Positions 54,840 through 62,788 of a stretch of DNA of 64,000 nt are shown here, piece after piece (positions within the stretch are counted from its first letter, which is position 1; each line of letters begins with the position of its first letter). The notes beneath the pieces were generated by a model. The model saw only the letters and a program-made list of their open reading frames with translations, searched no databases and was not told the DNA's origin. A program made the translations under genes and the position numbers. Source of the DNA: Arthrobacter pullicola (GTDB taxonomy: Bacteria > Actinomycetota > Actinomycetes > Actinomycetales > Micrococcaceae); the NCBI RefSeq assembly GCF_014836875.1, contig NZ_JACSQC010000001.1, positions 248,001 to 312,000 on the forward strand. The letters are read 5' to 3'.

Positions 54840-55075
54840 GGCAGATATTGGACCATCCGGCCTGCGGCCGGACAAGGGGTAACCGGCAGCCAAACCGCCG
54901 CAGCGCAGCAAGGACCGCCCGGCACCGGCGGCACCGGGGTCAGTCTTGGGAAAGACCTGGGAAAGAGGGGTGGGAAAACCCGGCCGATAGGATGGGCCGC
55001 ATGGGCGCCCCTTTCGGCGCCCCCGGGAGCACCCGCCACGTGATGGCTGCTTCCGGTTATACGAAGCGGCGTGTC

Positions 55076-55097
55076 GAGGCGGCCCACGGGCCGCCTC
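55076..55097 (+). other. Strong hairpin in the leader of the monooxygenase gene
   Basis: GAGGCGGCCC-ac-GGGCCGCCTC is a perfect inverted repeat 41 bp before the TTG start. A TAGGAT -10-like hexamer lies near 54987, so the hairpin would be in the 5' UTR. Confidence 0.6.
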
Positions 55098-55138
55098 CGC
55101 GCTGTGTGACACGAGGCCGGAAGGCCGGAAAGGCAGCC

Positions 55139-56536
55139 TTGACTGCACGAATTGCCATTATCGGAGCCGGCCCCAGCGGCATGGCCCAGCTCAGAGCGTT
55201 TGAGTCGGCGGCCCGGCAGGGCCTGGAAGTCCCCGAGATTGTCTGCTTCGAGAAGCAGGATGACTGGGGAGGCCAGTGGAACTACAACTGGCGCACCGGG
55301 ATCGACGGCTACGGTGAGCCCGTCCACTCCAGCATGTACCGCAATCTCTGGTCCAACGGACCCAAGGAAGCCCTCGAGTTTGCCGATTACACCTTCGACG
55401 AGCACTTCGGCCGGCCCATCTCCTCTTACCCGCCGCGGGCGGTCCTCTGGGACTACATCAACGGCCGGGTCAGCAAAACGGACGTTCGGAAGTGGGTGCG
55501 CTTTGCGCACGCCGTCCGCTGGGTGAAGGAGGTCGACGGCGGCTTCGAGGTTACGGTCGAGGATCTCCGGGCCAAAACGACGACGACGGAGCGCTTCGAC
55601 CGCGTTGTGGTGGCTACCGGACACTTCTCCGTCCCGAACGTGCCCGACTTTGACGGCATCGAAACCTTTCCCGGGTCACTGCGCCACGCCCACGATTTCC
55701 GCGGTGCGGAGGCGCTCGCGGGTAAAGACGTCCTGCTGGTTGGGGCCAGCTATTCCGCTGAGGACATCGGTGTGCAGGCGTTCAAGATGGGCGCCAAGTC
55801 AGTCACCATGAGCTACCGGACGGCTCCCATGGGCCTGGACTGGCCGGACAGCATGGAGGAACTGCCGCTGATCGAACGCTTCGAAGGCGAGACCGTGCGC
55901 TTCTCGAACGGTGAGACGCGCCGCTTCGACGCAGTGATCCTATGCACCGGGTACCTCCACAAGTATCCGTTCCTGCCGGCCGAACTTGCGCTGGACTCCC
56001 CGAACAACGTCTACCCGGAGCGCCTCTACCGGGGTGTGGTGTGGGAGGGGAACCCGCATCTTTACTACCTCGGCGCGCAGGACCAGTGGTTCACTTTCAA
56101 CATGTTCGATGCGCAGGCCTGGTACGTGCGGGACCTCATCCTGGGCACCGCGGAACTTCCTTCCGCGGCCGGCCGCCTGCAGCACCTGGCCGAGTGGCAG
56201 GGCCGCTTCCGGGCAATCGGCAGCGCTGCCGACGAGGTGCGTTTCCAGGCCGACTACATCCGGGACCTGGTGGACGCCACGGACTATCCGGAGTTCGACC
56301 TCGACCGCGTCGTTGAGGTCTTCCTCGCCTGGAAACAGGACAAGAAGGAGAACATCCTCACCTACCGCGACGGTGTGCACACCTCCGTCCTGACCGGAAC
56401 CGAGTCCGTGGTCCACCACACGCCGTGGCTGAGCGAGCTTGACGACTCGCTGGAGCGCTATCTGTCCGAGCCGGCGGAGGATGAAACCGCCCGGATTGTC
56501 CGCGGCAGCACCGCAGCGGAGCCGGCCGGACACTAG
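55139..56536 (+). CDS. tmm: Trimethylamine monooxygenase-like flavin monooxygenase
   Basis: 465 aa from the TTG at 55139 (AAAGG upstream). FAD loop GAGPSG (9-14), FMO identifying motif F-P-G-x-L-R-H183-A-H-D-F187, NADP loop GASYSAED (202-209). Long stretches recall bacterial Tmm of Methylocella: EIVCFEKQDDWGGQWNYNW, SMYRNLWSNGPKEALEFADY, QDQWFTFNMFDAQAWYVRD. Tmm oxidises trimethylamine to its N-oxide with NADPH and O2. No trimethylamine-oxide demethylase gene is beside it. Related amines or indoles are possible substrates. Confidence 0.87.
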   Translation: MTARIAIIGAGPSGMAQLRAFESAARQGLEVPEIVCFEKQDDWGGQWNYNWRTGIDGYGEPVHSSMYRNLWSNGPKEALEFADYTFDEHFGRPISSYPPRAVLWDYINGRVSKTDVRKWVRFAHAVRWVKEVDGGFEVTVEDLRAKTTTTERFDRVVVATGHFSVPNVPDFDGIETFPGSLRHAHDFRGAEALAGKDVLLVGASYSAEDIGVQAFKMGAKSVTMSYRTAPMGLDWPDSMEELPLIERFEGETVRFSNGETRRFDAVILCTGYLHKYPFLPAELALDSPNNVYPERLYRGVVWEGNPHLYYLGAQDQWFTFNMFDAQAWYVRDLILGTAELPSAAGRLQHLAEWQGRFRAIGSAADEVRFQADYIRDLVDATDYPEFDLDRVVEVFLAWKQDKKENILTYRDGVHTSVLTGTESVVHHTPWLSELDDSLERYLSEPAEDETARIVRGSTAAEPAGH

Positions 56537-56726
56537 CCGGACTGCAGAACCCTTCCGCGGGACGGCACCCCGCCGTTCCGCGGAGGATCTGTCCTGCGGA
56601 GGCTCTGCCGGGTGCCCGCCGACCCGCACGGTGGAAGGCGGGCGCGCAGCCGGCCAGATGGAAATTGCGGACCCGGTGGGCTAAGGATGGAGGAATGGTT
56701 CCCGCACCCCGGCCCTCCGAGTCCGC

Positions 56727-57656
56727 TTGATCTACATCGACCCGCCCCTGTGGCCTGCCCACAACACTTACTTCTCCCACCTGGTGTCCGACACCTCGCT
56801 GGAAGAACTGCATGCCTTTGCCGGCGCCGCCGGAATTCCCCGCCGCGCCTTTGACCAGGACCACTATGACGTGCCGGCGCACCGGTACCGCGACCTGGTG
56901 AACGCCGGTGCCGCAGCCGTCGACGGCGCCACCTTGGTCCGTGCCCTGATCGCCGGCGGACTGCGGATACCGGCGCGTGAACGCGCCGCGTCCCTGGTGC
57001 ACCCGCTGCGCCGCCGCTGGGAGGCGATGCTCCCCGGAACCCCGGAGCTGGGTGCCGAGCTGCTGAACCGGTGGGGCGAGCCGCACCGCCGCTATCACGA
57101 CCGCCGCCACCTGCTCCAAACCCTGGAAGCCCTGCATCGTCTTGGCTGCAGTGACCGTCCGGTGCTGCTGGCAGCCTGGTTCCATGACGCGGTGTACGAC
57201 GGCGTACCCGGCACGGACGAGGAGGCCTCCGCGGTCTTGGCGGAGCAGCTGCTCCCGGCTGCCGGCGTCAGCCGTTCCGAGACGGCGGAGACGGCCCGGC
57301 TGGTCCGGCTGACGGCCGGCCACGATCCGGATCCCGGGGATATCAGCGGTGCGCTGCTCAGCGACGCGGACCTGGCCGTGCTGGGCCGGGGCGCGGAGGG
57401 ATATGACCGGTATGCCGCTGACGTGCGCCTCGAATACCGGCACTTCGACGATGAGGCCTTCCGCGCCGGCCGCCGTGCCGTCCTTGACGCGCTCCTGGGC
57501 CGGACCCGGCTCTTCCGCACCGCCCGGGGAGAGGAACTGTGGGGAGCCGCGGCCCGCGCAAACCTGCGGCGCGAACTGGCTGCGCTCTCAGCTTCCGGGG
57601 ATCCGGCGGGAAAACCCCGGAACCCGCGCCGGGAAGCCGGGCCGCCCCGTGGCTGA
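56727..57656 (+). CDS. DUF4031 - HD-domain fusion protein
   Basis: 309 aa from a TTG. Residues 1-85 are a DUF4031 domain (IYIDPPLWPAHNTYFSHLVSD, FDQDHYDVPAHRYRDLV). Residues about 100-270 are a small HD-type metal phosphohydrolase domain (HRRYHDRRHLLQTLEAL, AAWFHDAVYDGVPGTDEE). It is followed within 8 bp by an overlapping MFS gene. Neither domain has a known substrate. Confidence 0.82.
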   Translation: MIYIDPPLWPAHNTYFSHLVSDTSLEELHAFAGAAGIPRRAFDQDHYDVPAHRYRDLVNAGAAAVDGATLVRALIAGGLRIPARERAASLVHPLRRRWEAMLPGTPELGAELLNRWGEPHRRYHDRRHLLQTLEALHRLGCSDRPVLLAAWFHDAVYDGVPGTDEEASAVLAEQLLPAAGVSRSETAETARLVRLTAGHDPDPGDISGALLSDADLAVLGRGAEGYDRYAADVRLEYRHFDDEAFRAGRRAVLDALLGRTRLFRTARGEELWGAAARANLRRELAALSASGDPAGKPRNPRREAGPPRG

Positions 57657-58881
57657 GGGCCGGGACGGATTCCTGGGCCACGAACGCGGAAGCGCCGGCT
57701 ACCGGGGAGTACTGGTGGGGCTGGCCGCTGCTGGACTCGCGACCTTCGCCCAGCTCTACTCCGTGCAGGGCCTGCTGCCCGAGTTGGCTGCCGACTTCGG
57801 GATCACCGCCGCCACCGCGGCGCTTAGTGTCTCCGCCGCCACGCTGGGCCTGGCTGCCGCCGTCATCCCCTGGTCCGCGGCCGCTGACCGTTTCGGCCGG
57901 CTGCCGGTGATGCGGGCAGCCATCGTGGCCGCCGTCGTCCTGGGACTGCTGGTGCCGCTGGCGCCGGACTTTCCGGCGCTCCTGCTCCTCCGTTTCGCCG
58001 AGGGTGCGGCCCTGGGCGGGATTCCGGCGGTCGCCCTGGCCTACCTCAGTGAGGAAGTCAGCCCGGTCCACGCTGCCGTCGCCGCCGGAACCTATGTATC
58101 GGGGACTACGATCGGCGGACTGGCAGGCAGGATCGTGGCGGCGCCCATCGGCGAGTATGCCGATTGGCGCCTGGGCGTTGCGGCGGTCAGCCTGCTCGCT
58201 GCGGCAGCCGCCGTCGTTTTTATGCTTGCGGCACCGCGGCAGCGCGGCTACGTTCCCGTCCGGCGGCACGACGGCGGCCCCGGCCTGGGTGCCCGGTTGG
58301 CAGGGAACCTGCGGTCACCGCGGCAGCTGGTGCTCTACGCCCAGGCCTTCCTGCTGATGGGTGGATTTGTCGCGGTTTACAACTATCTTGGCTTCCGGCT
58401 CGGAATGGCACCGTTCAACCTGCCGCAGGCGCTGGCCAGTTCCCTGTTCCTCGCCTATTTGGCCGGCACCTGGTCCTCGCGCGCAGCAGGGAAGGCCGCC
58501 GGGCTGCTGGCGGGAGGCCGCAGGAGCGTCCTGCTGGCCAGCACCGCGGTGATGGCTGCCGGACTCGCGCTCACGCTAATGCAGACTTTGCCGGCGGTGA
58601 TCGCCGGGCTGGTGGTTTTCACTGCCGGGTTCTTCGGCGCGCACGCCATCGCTTCGGGGTGGGTGCCGGTGCTGGCCGAAGGAGGCCGGGCGCAGGCCTC
58701 GTCGCTGTACAACCTTGCCTACTACGGCGGATCCAGCCTGCTTGGCTGGGCCGGCGGTTTCTTTTTCGAACGCTCAGGCTGGGCGGGGCTGGCGGGATTT
58801 GTTGGCATGCTGATGGCGCTGGCTGCCCTTCTCGCTACGGCCTTGCCAGGAGGCCGGTGGCGCCTTGGCGGGGGGACTTAG
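57649..58881 (+). CDS. MFS transporter (YnfM/InaA-type)
   Basis: 410 aa from the GTG at 57649, overlapping the DUF4031-HD stop by 8 bp. It has 12 helices; the loop AAADRFGRLPVM is the MFS motif A and TYVSGTTIGGLAGRIVAAPI the motif C-like region of drug/sugar exporters. The substrate is unknown. Confidence 0.88.
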   Translation: MAEGRDGFLGHERGSAGYRGVLVGLAAAGLATFAQLYSVQGLLPELAADFGITAATAALSVSAATLGLAAAVIPWSAAADRFGRLPVMRAAIVAAVVLGLLVPLAPDFPALLLLRFAEGAALGGIPAVALAYLSEEVSPVHAAVAAGTYVSGTTIGGLAGRIVAAPIGEYADWRLGVAAVSLLAAAAAVVFMLAAPRQRGYVPVRRHDGGPGLGARLAGNLRSPRQLVLYAQAFLLMGGFVAVYNYLGFRLGMAPFNLPQALASSLFLAYLAGTWSSRAAGKAAGLLAGGRRSVLLASTAVMAAGLALTLMQTLPAVIAGLVVFTAGFFGAHAIASGWVPVLAEGGRAQASSLYNLAYYGGSSLLGWAGGFFFERSGWAGLAGFVGMLMALAALLATALPGGRWRLGGGT

Positions 58882-58911
58882 CCGGGACCCGGCCAGCCTT
58901 AGGCTAGAGGA

Positions 58912-60270
58912 GTGAAAACCAGGACTCCCGCTGCGGACCGCGGCCTCGGCCGGCAGATCCTTGCCCTGGCCCTGCCGGCTCTCGGGGCGCTGATCGCTGA
59001 ACCGCTGTTTCTGCTTGCCGATGCCGCGATCGTCGGGCATCTGGGCGTGAACCAGCTGGCCGGTGTGGGCCTGGCGTCAACGGTCCTGCAGACCGCCGTC
59101 GGGCTGATGGTGTTCCTGGCCTATTCGACCACCGGCACCGTGGCGCGGTACCTGGGCGGGAACCGCCACCGCGAGGCAGTGGCAGCCGGACGGGACGGCA
59201 TCGCCTTGGCAGTGCTGCTGGGCATCGTCCTTTCCGCCGCGGCCGTCCTCCTGGCACCGTGGCTGACCGGCGTGATGGGCGCGGAGGGGGAAGTGCAGCG
59301 CTATGCCGTGGACTACCTGCGCTGGTCGGCACCGGGGCTGACCGCGATGCTGGTGGTGCTGGCCGCCACCGGCGTGCTGCGCGGTCTCCAGGACACCAAG
59401 ACCCCGCTCATCGTCGCGGTGGCCGGGTTCAGCGTCAACATCGGACTGAACTTCCTGCTCGTTTACGGACTGGGCCTTTCGGTCGCCGGCGCGGCGCTGG
59501 GAACCAGCATCAGCCAGTGGGGTATGGCTGCGGTCTACCTGATCATGGTGGCCCGCATGGCCCGGCGGGAAGGGGTGTCACTGCGTCCGGCGGCGTCCGG
59601 CATCCTGGCCAGCCTGCATGTCGGATCCTGGTTGATGCTGCGTACCCTGAGCCTGCGGATCGCGGTGCTTGCCGCCGTTTTCGTCGCCACGTCCCAGGGG
59701 CCGGTGTCCCTGGCCGCCCATCAGCTGGTCATGACGTTCTTTACCTTCCTGGCGTTCGCCCTCGATGCGCTCGCCATCGCCGCGCAGGCCATGATCGGCA
59801 AGGAACTGGGAGCCGGGAACCGCCGGACCGTCCGTGACCTGACCCGGACCATGTCCCGGTGGGGCCTCGGCTTCGGCGTCATCACCGGCGCGCTGCTGGC
59901 CGCCGCGGCTCCGTTTGTCGGCTGGATCTTCACCCCCGACCCGGGTGTGCAGCACGCGCTGACGGCCGGCCTGTGGGTCCTGGCCGCTGCACAGCCGGTC
60001 TGCGGCCTGGTGTTCGTCCTGGATGGCGTGCTCATCGGGGCCGGCGACGCCAAGTACCTGGCCCTCACCGGCGTCGTGAACCTGCTGGCTTATCTGCCGC
60101 TGCTGTGGTGGGTCCACGTTTCCGGACTCGAGGGCGGGACCGGAATCGCCTGGCTGTGGGCGGCCTTTGGGCTCGGCTACATGTCAGCGCGGGCCATCAC
60201 CCTCGCCTGGCGGGCCCGTGGAGACGCCTGGATGCGGACCGGTGCGGCACCCGGGAACCGGAAGGACTAA
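58912..60270 (+). CDS. MATE-family (DinF-like) efflux transporter
   Basis: 452 aa, 12 helices in two halves. Start LALPALGALIAEPLFLLADAAIVG is typical of the DinF branch. TTAGGC precedes the GTG closely and there is little room for a ribosome binding site. It exports cationic drugs or related compounds in exchange for H+ or Na+. Confidence 0.9.
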   Translation: MKTRTPAADRGLGRQILALALPALGALIAEPLFLLADAAIVGHLGVNQLAGVGLASTVLQTAVGLMVFLAYSTTGTVARYLGGNRHREAVAAGRDGIALAVLLGIVLSAAAVLLAPWLTGVMGAEGEVQRYAVDYLRWSAPGLTAMLVVLAATGVLRGLQDTKTPLIVAVAGFSVNIGLNFLLVYGLGLSVAGAALGTSISQWGMAAVYLIMVARMARREGVSLRPAASGILASLHVGSWLMLRTLSLRIAVLAAVFVATSQGPVSLAAHQLVMTFFTFLAFALDALAIAAQAMIGKELGAGNRRTVRDLTRTMSRWGLGFGVITGALLAAAAPFVGWIFTPDPGVQHALTAGLWVLAAAQPVCGLVFVLDGVLIGAGDAKYLALTGVVNLLAYLPLLWWVHVSGLEGGTGIAWLWAAFGLGYMSARAITLAWRARGDAWMRTGAAPGNRKD

Positions 60271-60322
60271 GCTAAGGATCGGCCGGACCGGCCGCCAAGC
60301 AACCTGAAAGCGGAGGCCAACC

Positions 60323-60913
60323 GTGGGCGTATCCCACCCCAAGGCACCTTGGATCCCTATTCTGCTGCGTTCCGTCATCGCGGCGGTTTACGGCGCAGTG
60401 ACCATTTTCTGGCAGGAACCCACAGTGGCGGTCCTCGCCCTCGCAGGCGGAATCTACCTGGTGCTCACCGGAGTCAGCGTCTGGCGGATGTCCGCCCTGG
60501 CCAAGGGCTGCGGGGTTGCCTTGGTTCCGGCCGCACTGCTTGCCGCAGCAGCCGTCTACGCCGTGGCCGGCGTCCTTGTGGCTGTTGTTCAATCGGCGGA
60601 GGTCTTTGCATACACCGCCGGAGCCGCCCTCCTCATCGGGGGAGTCATAGAACTCGTGCTCTGGTTCCGTGCCCGGAAGCAGTTCGTCCCGGCGCGTGAC
60701 TGGCTGATCACCGGCGTGGTTGGAATCGGCGCCGGTGTCCTGATGCCGGTCTTCCTTACCCTGCCCGAAGGCAGCCATGTCCAGGCCCTCCTTGGTGTCA
60801 GCGGGGGAGCCGCAGTCATCACTGCGGTGATTCTCGCGATCTCCGGCCTGGGGCTGCGCCATGACGCCAGCCTGGCCCGGGACAGCGAGGAAGCCTCGAA
60901 GGCCGTAAACTAG
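60323..60913 (+). CDS. HdeD-like (DUF308) membrane protein
   Basis: 196 aa, GTG start with GCGGAGG upstream. Six helices made of three repeated pairs, as in HdeD and DUF308 proteins; the start KAPWIPILLRSVIAAVYGAV has the family's positive helix cap. Function is unclear, often linked to stress or acid tolerance. It is near the MATE gene and the next small membrane protein. Confidence 0.82.
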   Translation: MGVSHPKAPWIPILLRSVIAAVYGAVTIFWQEPTVAVLALAGGIYLVLTGVSVWRMSALAKGCGVALVPAALLAAAAVYAVAGVLVAVVQSAEVFAYTAGAALLIGGVIELVLWFRARKQFVPARDWLITGVVGIGAGVLMPVFLTLPEGSHVQALLGVSGGAAVITAVILAISGLGLRHDASLARDSEEASKAVN

Positions 60914-60976
60914 AACTGACCGCGGCTTCTACCTGAGGTAGAAGACCGCCCAAACGACAATGCAGGAGGACAGATA

Positions 60977-61372
60977 GTGGCGAAGAGCCAGCCCAGTGGG
61001 CCGCAGAAACGGAATTCCGTGAAAGCCCCGCTGGTTTTCTCCGCAGTCCTGGCCATCATTGCCGGTATCACCACCATGATCTTCGCCACCGGTGGTGCCA
61101 CCAAGGAGCTGCGGGTCGATCTAGGCCTCACCGCAGCAGGCATCGCGTTTATCGCCTCGCTGCTGATTTCCTCGCTGCTGCTGATGACTGAGAAGCCTAA
61201 TCCTGACCACCTCAGCGAAGGTTCCGGCGTTCACCGTGCCTCCGCCAATATTCCCGGCGGTGCCGGCAGCGTCGGAGCGCCCGGTGCGAAGAAGGCTCCC
61301 GAAAACGGCCAGGCTTCCAAGACACCTCCCGCCGGCGCCGATCCTACCGAAGGCTCCGCTGACAAAGCGTAG
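60977..61372 (+). CDS. Small two-helix membrane protein, hypothetical
   Basis: 131 aa, GTG start with AGGAGG upstream. Two helices (about 21-38 and 50-67) are followed by a Gly/Pro/Ala-rich cytoplasmic-type tail of about 60 residues with no visible domain. Family not recognised. Confidence 0.75.
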   Translation: MAKSQPSGPQKRNSVKAPLVFSAVLAIIAGITTMIFATGGATKELRVDLGLTAAGIAFIASLLISSLLLMTEKPNPDHLSEGSGVHRASANIPGGAGSVGAPGAKKAPENGQASKTPPAGADPTEGSADKA

Positions 61373-61426
61373 GACTGCAACACTCCCTGGTACTGAGCGG
61401 CTGGTTTTGATCAGACGCCGGGCCAG

Positions 61427-61846
61427 CTAGCGCCGCTTGCGCTTCCTGCGTGAGGTCCGGGTGGACTCTGCTGCCGACGCCGGCGCTGGTTGACTTGGAG
61501 CGGGGGTGCCGGGTTCATTCGGCGGTTCCTCGTTCAGCAGCCGGTTGAGGTCGGTCTCCTCCGCGGCGTCCAGGGCCGACGGCGGTGCGCCGCCGGCACC
61601 CTCCGGTTCCAGGTGCCGTGACACCCGGCGGTGCAGCACCAACGCAGCAACCGCGGCCGCCACCGCCACAGCGCTGGCCAGGGCTGCCAGTGCGTTCAGG
61701 TACAGCCAGAAGAACATCAGCAGCGACGGTGCAGAAGCCGGCAGCTGGAGAAGCCCGAACGCCGAGACTATCCAGAAGATGATGCAGGCGCCGATCAGGA
61801 TCCAGGCGGCGCGGGGGGACAGGGCGGAACGCAGTTTCTGCTCCAT
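61427..61846 (-). CDS. Small two-helix membrane protein with basic tail, hypothetical
   Basis: 139 aa from the ATG at 61846 (AGGAG upstream). Two helices (about 15-35 and 42-70), then a Pro/Ala/Glu-rich tail ending in SRRKRKRR. The basic end suggests the tail is in the cytoplasm. Family not recognised. It converges with the previous gene and follows a lipoprotein on the same strand. Confidence 0.72.
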   Translation of the reverse strand: MEQKLRSALSPRAAWILIGACIIFWIVSAFGLLQLPASAPSLLMFFWLYLNALAALASAVAVAAAVAALVLHRRVSRHLEPEGAGGAPPSALDAAEETDLNRLLNEEPPNEPGTPAPSQPAPASAAESTRTSRRKRKRR

Positions 61847-61946
61847 ACAATCTCCTGGAGGCAGGCGGAATGCCGTACTGCTCGACACCCTCAGTCTAGA
61901 AGCGGATGTTCCGCTGACGCGCCCCGGGGCAGCTGAAACCGGGCCG

Positions 61947-62654
61947 TCAGGAGTTGTTTGGGTCCAGTGGTACTCCAACTCCCGTGGATACGGCTACCGC
62001 TACGGGCACATTGCCCGGAAGTGCAGCGGCGGACAGGGCCGCGCGCAACGGCTCGACCTGTTCCGCGGGTACCTGGGCGGTGATGCCGGTTTGGCCGCTG
62101 AAACTAAGGCTATGGAACTCCGTCCCTGCCGCAGCTCCGGTGTCGTGGACAAGGCGCAGTGCTGCCTGCAGGTCCGCTGCGGAGAATGCTGCCTGCACCG
62201 GGACGGCTCCCGCGGCTCGGATGGCCTCAAAGAAGGACGTGTCCGTGACCGCCACATGCAGTGTGCCGTCAGCAACCCACGCATCGGTGTACGCCGCGCC
62301 GAGTGCCGCTTTGAGGGCCATGTTGGTTTCTGCCAGGTCAGCCATGCCGTCCTCCGGGGGTGATTCTGCAGCCTCAGGGAAGACAGTTCCGGGCTTCGAA
62401 GCGGCCGGAACCGCGGGCCCAGCGACAGCTGCAAGTTGTTCTGAAGGGGCGGCGTCAGCTCCTGCCCCGGTGGAAGCCGGCTCCGGTGCAGGACCGCAGC
62501 CGGCCAGCGGCAGCAGGAGGGCGCCAACGGCCAGTGCACGCGCCAGCGGTGCCGCGGTGGACAGGGGACGGACTGCGGAATTCGAACGGACCGCGGACTG
62601 TGAACCGGCTGTGGACTGTGAACCGATTGTGGAACCGCACCGTACTGACTGCAT
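61947..62654 (-). CDS. Lipoprotein resembling an alpha-lytic-protease/streptogrisin prodomain
   Basis: 235 aa. An unusually long N-region rich in Ser precedes a lipobox LAGC (Cys53). After a Pro/Ala-rich stretch, the residues from about 107 on (ALGAAYTDAWVADGTLHVAV then AIRAAGAVPVQ and DLQAAL) follow the pattern of the prodomain that folds and then inhibits secreted S1 proteases. No protease domain follows in this gene. A trypsin-like protease is encoded directly upstream on the same strand. The likely role is a membrane-anchored trans-acting foldase or inhibitor; this is inference. Confidence 0.6.
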   Translation of the reverse strand: MQSVRCGSTIGSQSTAGSQSAVRSNSAVRPLSTAAPLARALAVGALLLPLAGCGPAPEPASTGAGADAAPSEQLAAVAGPAVPAASKPGTVFPEAAESPPEDGMADLAETNMALKAALGAAYTDAWVADGTLHVAVTDTSFFEAIRAAGAVPVQAAFSAADLQAALRLVHDTGAAAGTEFHSLSFSGQTGITAQVPAEQVEPLRAALSAAALPGNVPVAVAVSTGVGVPLDPNNS

Positions 62655-62729
62655 TGAACCTCATCCTTTCCGTCCTGACCCGCAAGGCCTTCCCAGTATT
62701 GGTCTCCGCCGGTCATCATGCCAGACCGA

Positions 62730-62769
62730 AACGGTCCGGGTTCCGCGCGAAGGCGGATCCCGGACCGTT
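62730..62769 (-). terminator. Terminator of the serine protease gene
   Basis: AACGGTCCGGG (62730-62740) pairs perfectly with CCCGGACCGTT (62759-62769) and an inner CCGC/GCGG step, lying 20 bp past the protease stop in its direction of transcription. A short T run (TTT) follows. It stands between the protease and the lipoprotein gene, which has its own GATGAGG ribosome binding site. Confidence 0.8.
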
Positions 62770-62788
62770 CTGTGAGCCGGCTGGCGGG

